Both the position numbers and the translations under genes were made by a program. A stretch of 64,000 nt of DNA from Candidatus Obscuribacterales bacterium (GTDB taxonomy: Bacteria > Cyanobacteriota > Vampirovibrionia > Obscuribacterales > Obscuribacteraceae): NCBI GenBank assembly GCA_031292355.1, contig JARLHI010000048.1, forward strand, positions 248,001-312,000, read 5' to 3'. Below the pieces are notes generated by a model. The model saw only the letters and a list, made by a program, of their open reading frames with translations. It did not search any database and was not told where the DNA came from. Below are positions 17,175-26,664 of this stretch, piece after piece. How positions within the stretch are numbered: position 1 is the first letter of the stretch; each line of letters opens with the position of its first letter.

Positions 17175-17415
17175 ATGGGTGGAAAGATGCAATTCATATC
17201 GTTCAAAAAGAAATCGGAGGGCTCAGCGCTATCGGAGTAATTGCCTGCATCTGCTTGCCGGAGTGGCCTTTTGGGGCTTCTTTGCTCTAGGCGTCTTTGA
17301 TGTCATTTCTATAGTTCAAGATAAAACACAGGCAGCCAGCAAACTTCCTGACATCATATTCGGTGCTCCCATCAACAGCGCTATTGCAGAATATGACTAT
17401 ACGAGAATGAAATAA
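17175..17415 (+). pseudogene. Possible frameshifted small membrane-protein gene
   Basis: Two frames each look partly coding: one gives W-K-D-A-I-H-I-V-Q-K-E-I-G-G-L-S-A-I-G-V and then loses sense near 17245. Another continues with a hydrophobic segment A-G-V-A-F-W-G-F-F-A-L-G-V-F-D-V and ends Y-T-R-M-K at 17415. Joined, they would make a small one-pass membrane protein of about 80 residues. A single-frame 78-codon version from GTG 17179 is the alternative. The evidence is slight. Confidence 0.25.
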
Positions 17416-17432
17416 GTATTGCCCACTCATTT

Positions 17433-17690
17433 CTAAATTGCGCGCGCAAAGACCATACGCTTATGGGGCAAGTCATAAGTTACAACAAAATTGCGCAGAA
17501 ACGAGTCACCAATGAGCGCTTTCGCAGCCGTTTTTCTGCAGCACCTTTACGGGGACAGCATTACCAGCCACCAATCGTTGCTTCAAGCTGGCGTCGGTCT
17601 CAAAAACGAGAGTATGGTTTACATAGTCCATGGTAAATGGACAATCTTTGAAGAAATCTAGCGAAACAAGACCCTACACCAAAGCCAGAT
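17433..17690 (-). pseudogene. Remnant of a retropepsin-like aspartic protease
   Basis: On the minus strand, fragments of a retropepsin-like protein are readable: L-D-F-F-K-D-C-P-F-T-M-D-Y-V-N-H-T-L-V-F-E near 17690-17580, then, after a frameshift near 17520, G-D-S-F-L-R-N-F-V-V-T-Y-D-L-P-H-K-R-M-V ending at the stop 17433-17435. Blocks of the form G-x-D-F-L-x-x-F-V-V-x-x-D-Y-x-x-x-R-x are typical of this fold. An in-frame TAG precedes the first fragment and the D-T-G catalytic segment between the two is missing. The gene is dead. Confidence 0.6.
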
Positions 17691-17778
17691 CTTTTTCACC
17701 ACCTAACAAGCTGTCTAAAAATATACAGGCACACTATATTACGATAAAACATAGCGGGCGCTCCTGGAAAAATCCAAA

Positions 17779-18255
17779 TTATGATATCCAATTCCCTAGC
17801 AGTCTTCTAATAACGACAATTTCAGCTATGTGATAGGCGTTGTGATCGGCTATTTGCAGCGCTTCTCGTAAAACAGTTTGTCCTGTGCCGTGAGGAATTT
17901 TTTCGTAGATATCGGCTTTCTTCAGCAGCTCCACAAACTTTTCAAGATCACTTTCAATCTGCTTGAGAGACTTACGCCATGCAGCATCACTTTCTGGAGC
18001 AGTCTCCTTTGGCCAGTAACCATCGGGCCATTTCGGCGATTTGTGAGCACCATCGTAACTGAATTCCACCATATCCCACTGGGCAAGACGTATGTGCTCA
18101 ACTATCTGCCAGATGCTGTAAGGTAATTCATTGACCACGACACCTCTCATTGCTGATGGCAGTCCCTTGACGGCGTCCTTGAAACTTACGTGTGCTCCGC
18201 CGCCCTCCAGTAATTTGACAATTTCGCTAATCAGTTGATTGTGTTCACTCTTCAT
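17779..18255 (-). CDS. DinB family protein
   Basis: A 158-residue four-helix DinB/YfiT-type protein. The three metal-binding histidines are visible: H in I-V-E-H-I-R-L-A near residue 53, and the pair in D-H-N-A-Y-H-I-A-E near residues 138 and 142. The length is normal. The start is ATG 18255 with GAGG six bases upstream. Family members bind Zn or Ni and include thiol transferases and DNA-damage-induced proteins. This subgroup has no known substrate. It is 21 bp downstream of the large unknown gene and may be cotranscribed with it. Confidence 0.88.
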   Translation of the reverse strand: MKSEHNQLISEIVKLLEGGGAHVSFKDAVKGLPSAMRGVVVNELPYSIWQIVEHIRLAQWDMVEFSYDGAHKSPKWPDGYWPKETAPESDAAWRKSLKQIESDLEKFVELLKKADIYEKIPHGTGQTVLREALQIADHNAYHIAEIVVIRRLLGNWIS

Positions 18256-18276
18256 GTTTAACCTCGACTTAGCAAC

Positions 18277-20034
18277 TCAGACTTTAAGTTTGGCGATTAT
18301 CGCCTCAGCACTTTTGTACTCATTACAAACGGCTTGAAACTCCTGTCTGTTTAAAATGCTTTTGACTTTCAATTCCGCACAAACCGGTCGATAGATTTTA
18401 TAAGCAGCTTCAGAATATTCGACCTTTGTCTCGGGCAAACTTCCACGATACATAGTTTGGAAATTTTTGTATCCCTGACTATCAGTATCATATTCAGTAC
18501 CAAGCACAATTGGTCGCTCAAGGTAACTCACATCTAGCAGCACGTCTTCCCAGCCTAAAAATGCCCAAATCGTATAGCTATCTGGACCATCTACCTGAAC
18601 CGGCACCATCATACGACAGTCCGAAGCCAACTCACTGTCGTTAGATATCTGCTTTGCATAATCAATAAAATGATCGTAATCAGCAGAATAGTCGCCTTCG
18701 ATTATAGTTGCAGGGTCCATTCCCAACTCAATACAAGCTGTTGCTGCAGCGCCACGAAACAGCATTTCAATCCAAACCAACTCGTCGAAAAGGGGCTTCT
18801 CGACTGCACCATGAGCGGTTTGCCTGTGTATTTTCTGCAAACTCTCTACGCCAAACATTTCTTGCAACGTTTGATTAATGAATTTGTAGGCCAGACTTTT
18901 TCGATCATAGTAGGTTGGCAGCGGCTCAACAGTTAAAGTCGGTCGCACGTACAGTGTTGGTGTCGGCAAGGGTCTACCAGAGCCCCAGCTCATCTCCAAT
19001 TGTTTTATGTGTATTTCTCTGGTCAGTGCATAAAAGCCCTTAAAGAGCTCGTCTAAGCATTCGCGATATTTTTCATCAATAGAAAGTTTTTTGGATTCGG
19101 GCAGCTGTTCAAACAAAATGAGCGCACTCAAGGCATAAAGCTGGTGGTCGTACCAACCGCTGTTCTGATCAGGAACAATCGAGATTTCGTTACTACGAAG
19201 ACGCGCGATTATTTCATCAATCAAGGGTCCTGGCGCATCCAGCGGTAGTAAGTCTTGCACACGCTTTTCAAGCGATGTCGATGCAGGAAAAAGATTGATT
19301 TGAACGCCCTGACATCGCCACTCCGGCGAACTCACAGCAAGGGCCATGCCAGCATCGGTGAGCGGGTTCGTCAATCTGCTGGGTACAAGCAAGTGTTGCA
19401 AATAAGCCTTATTCAGCGCTTCATTCTGTCGCAGCACATCAATTACTGGCATCCAATCCTGGTCAAATAGTTTCTGTTGAGAAAGACGATCGCGTCGAAA
19501 AATACGACTGAGATCCTCTGACCATGTGTAAAATCCAATCGGTTTGCTGCGTTCAACATTGTCTAAAAATGAACGACTTATTTGTAAGGCTGTCAAACAC
19601 AGATCGCCCTGCGCTTGCGTGCTGTCTGTGCGCAATAGCTCGAGCGCCGAAAGCAATGACAAACCACTTGCAGACCGATCGGTGGTTTGCTCCAAGACGC
19701 GAGAAACAAGCTGGCGAACAAAATCAGTCTTACCCATAAACGTTGGGCTACCAGCATCGACCAGCAACTCCACAGCCGCATATAGGCCGTCGTCAAAAAT
19801 CTTTGACTTGAGCGACAGACTTGCGCCCGATATCAGGTCGTTCCCCAGATTCTCTAACGGCAAAGTGCTCAACAGTGGTTTCGCTGTGGTTATGTTTTGA
19901 GGAGCGCCCATTACATATTCAGTTTTATCCTGAGTTCGAACAGCTATCTTTAATTTCTGAGTAGAATAATCGACCCTGCCGCGCACTCCAGCTCCGACAA
20001 TGTTGCGCTGCAGGTGATTTTTAATATCAAACAT
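18277..20034 (-). CDS. Large hypothetical protein, 585 aa
   Basis: The start is taken as ATG 20034, which follows GAGGT with nine bases of spacing; GTG 20058 is an alternative. The protein has no signal peptide or transmembrane segment and is mostly helical in character. Recognisable blocks include S-G-W-Y-D-H-Q-L-Y-A-L-S-A-L-I near residue 300, T-R-E-I-H-I-K-Q-L-E-M near residue 350 and P-T-P-T-L-Y-V-R-P-T-L-T-V-E-P near residue 375. The W-Y-D-H-Q and H-I-K-Q pairs could bind metal, but no family I know matches. The gene precedes dinB on the same strand by 21 bp. Confidence 0.7.
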   Translation of the reverse strand: MFDIKNHLQRNIVGAGVRGRVDYSTQKLKIAVRTQDKTEYVMGAPQNITTAKPLLSTLPLENLGNDLISGASLSLKSKIFDDGLYAAVELLVDAGSPTFMGKTDFVRQLVSRVLEQTTDRSASGLSLLSALELLRTDSTQAQGDLCLTALQISRSFLDNVERSKPIGFYTWSEDLSRIFRRDRLSQQKLFDQDWMPVIDVLRQNEALNKAYLQHLLVPSRLTNPLTDAGMALAVSSPEWRCQGVQINLFPASTSLEKRVQDLLPLDAPGPLIDEIIARLRSNEISIVPDQNSGWYDHQLYALSALILFEQLPESKKLSIDEKYRECLDELFKGFYALTREIHIKQLEMSWGSGRPLPTPTLYVRPTLTVEPLPTYYDRKSLAYKFINQTLQEMFGVESLQKIHRQTAHGAVEKPLFDELVWIEMLFRGAAATACIELGMDPATIIEGDYSADYDHFIDYAKQISNDSELASDCRMMVPVQVDGPDSYTIWAFLGWEDVLLDVSYLERPIVLGTEYDTDSQGYKNFQTMYRGSLPETKVEYSEAAYKIYRPVCAELKVKSILNRQEFQAVCNEYKSAEAIIAKLKV

Positions 20035-20151
20035 GAAAGCAAGACCTCGCTCGGGCACACTTTCGACATGCTATCAAATATCAGAGCAAATCTGACCCCT
20101 AATAATTTCAACCAGCGTGCCTATTTTATGGGACTAAGATTGTAGTTCCCA

Positions 20152-20560
20152 CTAGTCACCATAAAGCAACAGGACAAATTGCTCTTCCGTAAAATCGAGG
20201 TTTCGCGCATCTCCAGGGTGATGTTCAACCAAGACTTTACCAACTGCATTGGAGTCCCCATCAACAACGTCATCCAGCCGACATCGAGCATAAACATCAC
20301 AAATGTGCGATGCACGTCTCTCGAGTCGCACTGCTTCTTCTCGCGAAACGTCGTCTGAGTAGCCTGCAAAGTTAACACCGTGACTGGTGCCAAGTACTTT
20401 TTAAACAAGTACTTGCAGCGCTCAATATGGAACGTCGACGCAATCACTAACACTGACTGCCAAGCGCAGCATCGGCAATCGTACTACCGGAATTTCCCAA
20501 TGAATGTAAGACCGGGAGCAGCTCATCAGCGATTAGCCATCGCATCAAGATACTAAATGC
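20152..20560 (-). pseudogene. Frameshifted DUF218/YdcF-like remnant
   Basis: Minus-strand fragments read S-V-L-V-I-A-S-T-F-H-I-E-R-C-K-Y-L-F-K-K-Y-L and, after a frameshift near 20375, G-Y-S-D-D-V-S-R-E-E-A-V-R-L-E-R-R-A, ending L-L-L-Y-G-D at the stop 20152-20154. The L-V-x-A-S-x-F-H-x-x-R-x block matches the DUF218 (SanA/ElyC/YdcF) type, whose members act near the cell envelope. No intact N-terminal half with a start is present. One frame alone would give a misleading 110-codon gene at 20121-20453. Confidence 0.5.
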
Positions 20561-20761
20561 GGTGCAGACGGAATTGCAACGTTGTTCGCCCTGTTGAGTT
20601 AATACTGATGCCGAGTTGAATATATCGGGCTTTAGGATGATGAATTCAAAGCCTTAGTCCTTTAAGCTGATATTACCCATAGCAACAACAACACGCGCTT
20701 TCAGGCTTGGGAATCAAATTGGAGCGCAAGAACATCATGGACAACAATTAAGGCGGGACTT

Positions 20762-21334
20762 ATGAGCGATGACAACAATTCCGTAGTCGCGGTTTTCAGT
20801 GGACACGACCAAGCAGAAGCTGCAATTAAAGAGCTGCAAATTTCTGGTTTCGATATGACAAAGCTAAGTATTATTGGCAAGGGCTACCACGTGGAAGAGC
20901 AAGTGGTTGGCTATTACAATCTAGGCGACAGAGTTTTGAATTGGGGTAGAACAGGCGCATTTTGGGGTTGGATCTGGGGTCTTGTGTTTGGTTCAGCTCT
21001 GTTCTTTATTCCAACCATTGGACCAGTAATGATTGGCGGTCCCATTGTTAGTTGGTTTGTTGGTGCATTAGAAGCCGCTGTAGTGGTCGGAAGTCTTTCC
21101 GCTCTTGGTGCAGCTTTAGTCGGTGCCGGTATCCCAGAACATAGCGTACTTAGATACGAAAGTGCCTTGAAAGCCGATAAATTTCTAGTTATCGCCCATG
21201 GTACACAAAGTGAAGTTGAGCGAGCCAAGTCTATTCTGGATACAAATAAAGCCGAAACGACTGATATTCATGGTGAGCTGAAGCAATTTGATACCAATGT
21301 TGTTGCCCCAAACAAAACGGCTGCTAAGGTCTAG
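20762..21334 (+). CDS. General stress protein 17M-like membrane protein
   Basis: A 190-residue protein with an N-terminal YflT/general-stress domain (S-V-V-A-V-F-S-G-H-D-Q-A-E-A-A-I-K-E-L and L-S-I-I-G-K-G-Y-H) and a central glycine-rich hydrophobic region of two probable membrane helices (F-G-S-A-L-F-F-I-P-T-I-G-P and L-S-A-L-G-A-A-L-V-G-A-G-I-P). The C-terminal third repeats the fold (K-F-L-V-I-A-H-G-T). The start is ATG 20762 with AAGGCGGG upstream. It is the first gene of the ion and stress island and is oriented toward the ATPase operon. These proteins are induced by salt and general stress in other bacteria. Confidence 0.8.
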   Translation: MSDDNNSVVAVFSGHDQAEAAIKELQISGFDMTKLSIIGKGYHVEEQVVGYYNLGDRVLNWGRTGAFWGWIWGLVFGSALFFIPTIGPVMIGGPIVSWFVGALEAAVVVGSLSALGAALVGAGIPEHSVLRYESALKADKFLVIAHGTQSEVERAKSILDTNKAETTDIHGELKQFDTNVVAPNKTAAKV

Positions 21335-21366
21335 TCGATTTCGCTGCTGAAAGAGAGGTACCTGTC

Positions 21367-21447
21367 TTGAAAATAATCGTTGCTATCGACGAATCACCCT
21401 GCTCTGAGGCAGCACTGGATTGCCCCATCAATGGAACCCGATCCTGA
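21367..21447 (+). pseudogene. UspA N-terminal fragment
   Basis: From TTG 21367 the frame reads L-K-I-I-V-A-I-D-E-S-P-C-S-E-A-A-L-D, which is the start of a universal stress protein, and then stops at 21445-21447 after a few unrelated residues. The remaining 120 or so codons are absent. The break lies where the DUF2934 gene begins, so a deletion or insertion probably joined them. Confidence 0.65.
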
Positions 21448-21700
21448 GCAGACATCGACCGAACTAGGTAAAGCGCGTTGCCTCGTCTGTCAACAAAACG
21501 CTGAAAATATTCGCAAAAAAATCTCTGACAGAGCTTATCAGATCTATCTGGAAGAGGGGTACCCCGTGGGGCGCACGACCGAAAACTGGTATGAAGCGGA
21601 GCTGGAACTCGCCCTCGTCGAAGAGCACTGCCAGCCAACGCATGTGGCTGTGGTTGCAGTTCAAGACTTGAGCAACCATCAACAAAATGTCAGGCTTTAG
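21431..21700 (+). CDS. DUF2934 domain protein
   Basis: An 89-residue protein starting at ATG 21431. Its centre carries the DUF2934 pattern: I-R-K-K-I-S-D-R-A-Y-Q-I-Y-L-E-E-G-Y-P-V-G followed by T-E-N-W-Y-E-A-E-L-E-L. DUF2934 is a short helical domain common in stress-related gene neighbourhoods, with no known biochemical role. Residues C-L-V-C lie before it. An upstream in-frame start at 21380 would run through the UspA remnant in another frame and is unlikely. It lies 120 bp before the intact UspA gene. Confidence 0.7.
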   Translation: MEPDPEQTSTELGKARCLVCQQNAENIRKKISDRAYQIYLEEGYPVGRTTENWYEAELELALVEEHCQPTHVAVVAVQDLSNHQQNVRL

Positions 21701-21822
21701 GATGATGATTTGGAAACCTTAATCGCCTAAGCTAGTGTTATTAATCAACCCGACTTAAGAAGGTTGGATTGACAAAGTACTCACAATCGATTTCACGAAC
21801 GCTGTTTCGGTGGAGGATGCTA

Positions 21823-22281
21823 ATGAAAGTTCTGATCGCCGTTGACGGCTCAAATTATGGTGAAAAAATTCTGCATGAAGTGGGAAGTTACGAATGGCCA
21901 GAGAAAACTGAATTTAAATTGCTGATGGTCACAGCGCCCTGCAATCTGTGGGAATCTGCGAAACAATTTCAGGAAACATGTCGCATCATTCTTGATACAA
22001 GAGTGCATATTTTTCAAAAGAAAATGCCCAATTATAAAGTTTCCAGTCTGGTTCTTGAAGGAGAAGCAGCAAAAACCATTGTCGATACCGCGGCAGAATG
22101 GCATGCAAACTGGATTGTAATTGGTTCGCAGGGTGAATCTGGTCCACACAAGAAAGGAATCGGCAGTGTTGCAGCAGATGTTATGTCCAATGCATCCTGT
22201 TCTGTTCAATTAATTAAAGTGAAAAATGGTATCAAAAACGGACAGGAAAAGAATTTGCTTCACAAAGAGCACGTCCACTAA
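21823..22281 (+). CDS. Universal stress protein, ATP-binding type
   Basis: A 152-residue UspA-family protein. GGAGG at 21812-21816 is six bases before ATG 21823, which fixes the start; an ATG at 21817 directly abuts the binding site. The sequence opens M-K-V-L-I-A-V-D-G-S and ends with an intact ATP-binding signature G-S-Q-G, nine residues, G-S (near residues 106-120), followed by A-S-C-S-V-Q-L-I-K. The stop is 25 bp before the atpD start, so the gene is probably transcribed with the ATPase operon. Usp proteins of this class sense or bind ATP during stress. Confidence 0.9.
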   Translation: MKVLIAVDGSNYGEKILHEVGSYEWPEKTEFKLLMVTAPCNLWESAKQFQETCRIILDTRVHIFQKKMPNYKVSSLVLEGEAAKTIVDTAAEWHANWIVIGSQGESGPHKKGIGSVAADVMSNASCSVQLIKVKNGIKNGQEKNLLHKEHVH

Positions 22282-22294
22282 ATCGCGATTGTAA

Positions 22295-24147
<1,853 letters not shown>

Positions 24148-24155
<8 letters not shown>

Positions 24156-24534
24156 AACTCAACCGAACTCCAATTCAAATCCAGATACTACTTTCGTCGA
24201 CAAGATTGCGAAAGAGTCAAAGCGTAAGTTGTTCGCCCAGAATCGCTCTACTCCTATCGTTTGGAGCGGTTTTGGCATGATGGGGCTTATTGGTTGGTCC
24301 ATTGTTGTACCTACTCTTTTGGGTGTTGCTTTAGGAAATTGGATTGACTCTAATTATGTTGGAACTCATTCATGGACGTTGATGCTGATGGTAGCCGGAC
24401 TTTCAATTGGCTGCTTCAACGCCATTCAATTTGTTGCCAGAGAAAGTGCATCCATAGAAGACGAGCAAAAACAGCAACAAGAACCAATTCAAAGACGCGA
24501 TGAACAAGAGAGCAGCGGGGTAATAAAAAAATGA
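24148..24534 (+). CDS. atpQ: N-ATPase accessory membrane protein (AtpQ/AtpI-like)
   Basis: A 128-residue protein with two transmembrane helices (G-M-M-G-L-I-G-W-S-I-V-V-P-T-L-L-G-V-A-L-G and W-T-L-M-L-M-V-A-G-L-S-I-G-C-F) and a charged tail. Its place between epsilon and AtpR and its AtpI-like layout match the gene called atpQ in N-ATPase operons, whose role may be in rotor ring assembly. It starts at ATG 24148, overlapping atpC by 8 bp, and its stop overlaps the next start as ATGA. Confidence 0.85.
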
Positions 24535-24854
24535 CTGAATTTTTCGTTATGGCTTTCCCCTGTGTTGCCGGCTTAATTGTGGGCTTTATTTTCTATGGAG
24601 GACTATGGTGGACTGTTCAGAAAGTCATTAGTACAAGCCAACAGCCGTTCTGGTTGCCTGCCAGTTTCTTAATTCGAACTCTCATCGCATTAACGGGATT
24701 CTATGCCGTTTACAGTGGAAGCGCTCAGAATTTATTGTCTAGTTTACTGGGTTTTGTTCTAGCAAGAATAATAATTCATAGACTAGTTTTCGTTTGGGAG
24801 CAAAAGAATATTCGCTTTGAGAATGAGGGTAGCTCTAATGCGTCTCAGTCCTGA
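24531..24854 (+). CDS. atpR: N-ATPase accessory membrane protein AtpR
   Basis: A 107-residue protein with three predicted membrane segments (F-F-V-M-A-F-P-C-V-A-G-L-I-V-G-F, F-L-I-R-T-L-I-A-L-T-G-F-Y-A-V-Y and L-L-S-S-L-L-G-F-V-L-A-R-I-I-I). The arginine in S-F-L-I-R-T near residue 48 and the one in L-A-R near residue 78 are typical of AtpR, a small protein seen only in N-ATPase operons. Its function is not established. It overlaps the previous stop by 4 bp and the next start by 17 bp. Confidence 0.88.
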   Translation: MTEFFVMAFPCVAGLIVGFIFYGGLWWTVQKVISTSQQPFWLPASFLIRTLIALTGFYAVYSGSAQNLLSSLLGFVLARIIIHRLVFVWEQKNIRFENEGSSNASQS

Positions 24855-25545
24855 CGAATTGATTTTTTGGCAAAGTGGCTTTTTCAAAATAAATGCCACC
24901 ATTGTTTTTAGCTGGTGCATTATGTTGCTTTTAGCAGTCGGTTCCAAAATTATTACCCGTGATTTGTCAGGCGAGCTAGAACGTTCGCGTTGGCAATCTG
25001 GTTTGGAAATTGTTGTACTTGGCATAAAAAAACAGATTGCAGATATTGGCTTACCTCAACCAGAAAGGTATTTAGGATTTCTTGGTACGCTATTTTTATA
25101 TATCGCCACAGCCAATCTTTGCACAATCATACCTGGATACGAGCCTCCTACAGGCTCTCTTTCAACGACCACAGCTTTAGCTTTAATTGTGCTTATCGCC
25201 GTTCCGTTTTTCGGAATCGAAGAACAAGGATTGGCTGGCTATCTACGTTCTTATATTGAACCGACAGCAATAATGTTGCCATTTAACATCATCAGTGAGC
25301 TATCGCGAACACTTGCATTAGCCGTTCGATTGTTCGGAAATATGATGAGCGGAGCCATGATAATCGCCATTCTACTGACTATAACCCCATTTATTTTTCC
25401 GATTGTAATGACTGCCCTTGGACTTCTCACCGGCATGGTGCAGGCCTACATTTTTAGCGTTTTAGCAGCTGTATACATTGCTGCCGCTATCCGCATCCAG
25501 AAACCTCGGGCTGAGAATAGACAAAAGCCCCTCCCAACGCACTAA
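24838..25545 (+). CDS. atpB: N-type ATPase subunit a
   Basis: The membrane stator a subunit, 235 residues, with the start set at ATG 24838 because GAGGG lies eight bases upstream and because homologues begin M-R-L-S-P-D-E-L-I-F-W-Q. The earlier ATG 24817 is less likely. The key arginine lies in S-R-T-L-A-L-A-V-R-L-F-G-N-M-M-S-G near residue 165, with the conserved N following. At least five membrane helices are visible. The subunit carries the ion half-channels against the c-ring. Confidence 0.94.
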   Translation: MRLSPDELIFWQSGFFKINATIVFSWCIMLLLAVGSKIITRDLSGELERSRWQSGLEIVVLGIKKQIADIGLPQPERYLGFLGTLFLYIATANLCTIIPGYEPPTGSLSTTTALALIVLIAVPFFGIEEQGLAGYLRSYIEPTAIMLPFNIISELSRTLALAVRLFGNMMSGAMIIAILLTITPFIFPIVMTALGLLTGMVQAYIFSVLAAVYIAAAIRIQKPRAENRQKPLPTH

Positions 25546-25555
25546 AGGATTTAAC

Positions 25556-25837
25556 ATGGACAACATAACTATCATCGCCGTTGCATCTATCATCACTGCT
25601 GGTTTTACTACCAGTTTAGGGTGCCTGGCGCCTGCCTTTGGCGAGGCGCGGGCAGTCGCAACAGCTCTTAATGCACTGGCGCAACAACCTGATGCGTCCT
25701 CGACCATCACTAGAACATTGTTTGTGGGTCTGGCGATGATTGAATCTCTAGGCATCTATTGCTTTGTTGTTTCGATGATCCTAATTTTTGCAAATCCTTT
25801 TTGGAACCATGTTATTGCGCCTGTGGTGGTTAAATAA
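25556..25837 (+). CDS. atpE: N-type ATPase subunit c
   Basis: The rotor c subunit, 93 residues, starting at ATG 25556 with AAAGGA upstream. It has two helices. Helix 1 contains P-A-F-G-E-A-R-A-V, so it has a carboxylate where typical sodium-binding c subunits have glutamine. Helix 2 contains M-I-E-S-L-G-I-Y, with E-S and Y in the spacing used for sodium ligands. N-ATPase c subunits commonly have this double-carboxylate pair, which may select protons in some species. The Q-Q-P-D loop that touches the epsilon subunit is present. Ion choice is left open. Confidence 0.95.
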   Translation: MDNITIIAVASIITAGFTTSLGCLAPAFGEARAVATALNALAQQPDASSTITRTLFVGLAMIESLGIYCFVVSMILIFANPFWNHVIAPVVVK

Positions 25838-25839
25838 CG

Positions 25840-26664
25840 ATGCTTATCGATTGGTTTACAGTCATCGCTCAGATTCTTAATTTTCTCATCCTGATTTGGT
25901 TGATGAAACGATTTTTGTATAAACCAATACTCGCTGCCATCGACTCTCGCGAGAATAAAATTGCGGGGGAGCTGCTAAAAGCTGAAGCTAACATGAATGA
26001 ATCGCAAAAAGAAAAGGACGAGTACAGAAGCAAAATCCAGCAGTTCGAAGAGACGCGAGCGGCTCTCTTAGCGAAAGCTCAAGACGAGGCTAAGATTGAG
26101 TACGACAAGCTTATGGTCAATGCTCATAAAGCTGCTGATGAATGTGGTGCCAAACGTCGAGAAGCCTTAGCTGCTGAATTAGCTGTTTTGAGCAATTCTG
26201 TATCTCTGCTGATTCAAAAACAAGTATTTGCCCTTGCTCGAAAGACTTTGAGCGAGCTGTCTACTTCTTGCTTAGAAGAAAATATTTGTCGTGTGTTTAT
26301 ACAGCGCTTAGAAGAAATGGACGAAAAATCGAAGGATACTTTGATTAATGCCTTACGTTCAGAACCAGCTTCAGTAGTATTGCACAGCGCTTTTGAGATG
26401 AGTGCCTCCAGCAGACAGTCTGTACAGGATGTGTTGAACAAACTCTGCAATGGCCAGGTTGTAATTAAATTTGAAGTTTCACCGGCATTAGTGGCGGGAA
26501 TCGAATTGCAAGCGAAAGGTCAGTGTATAAGCTGGAGCATTGAAGACTATCTTTCATCATTAGAAAAAAGTCTTCGACAACTGATTCTTTTCGAAGATTC
26601 TATCTCATCAGTTCCATCGGACTCGAAGGAGCCAGCCACTGAACAGGCTGCGGTCCTACAATGA
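25840..26664 (+). CDS. atpF: N-type ATPase subunit b (b/delta-like fusion)
   Basis: A 274-residue stator protein, longer than an ordinary b subunit. Residues 1-25 form the membrane helix ([18 protein letters not shown]), followed by a long charged coiled coil to about residue 120. The last 130 residues are a globular region with a delta-like layout ([20 protein letters not shown]). No separate atpH is present in the operon, which matches N-ATPases, where the b subunit takes on the delta role. The gene starts 3 bp after atpE and overlaps atpA by 4 bp. Confidence 0.93.
   Translation: MLIDWFTVIAQILNFLILIWLMKRFLYKPILAAIDSRENKIAGELLKAEANMNESQKEKDEYRSKIQQFEETRAALLAKAQDEAKIEYDKLMVNAHKAADECGAKRREALAAELAVLSNSVSLLIQKQVFALARKTLSELSTSCLEENICRVFIQRLEEMDEKSKDTLINALRSEPASVVLHSAFEMSASSRQSVQDVLNKLCNGQVVIKFEVSPALVAGIELQAKGQCISWSIEDYLSSLEKSLRQLILFEDSISSVPSDSKEPATEQAAVLQ

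Noticed and set aside
20121-20453. 110-codon minus-strand frame
   Set aside because: It changes sense midway; the real content is a frameshifted DUF218-like remnant.
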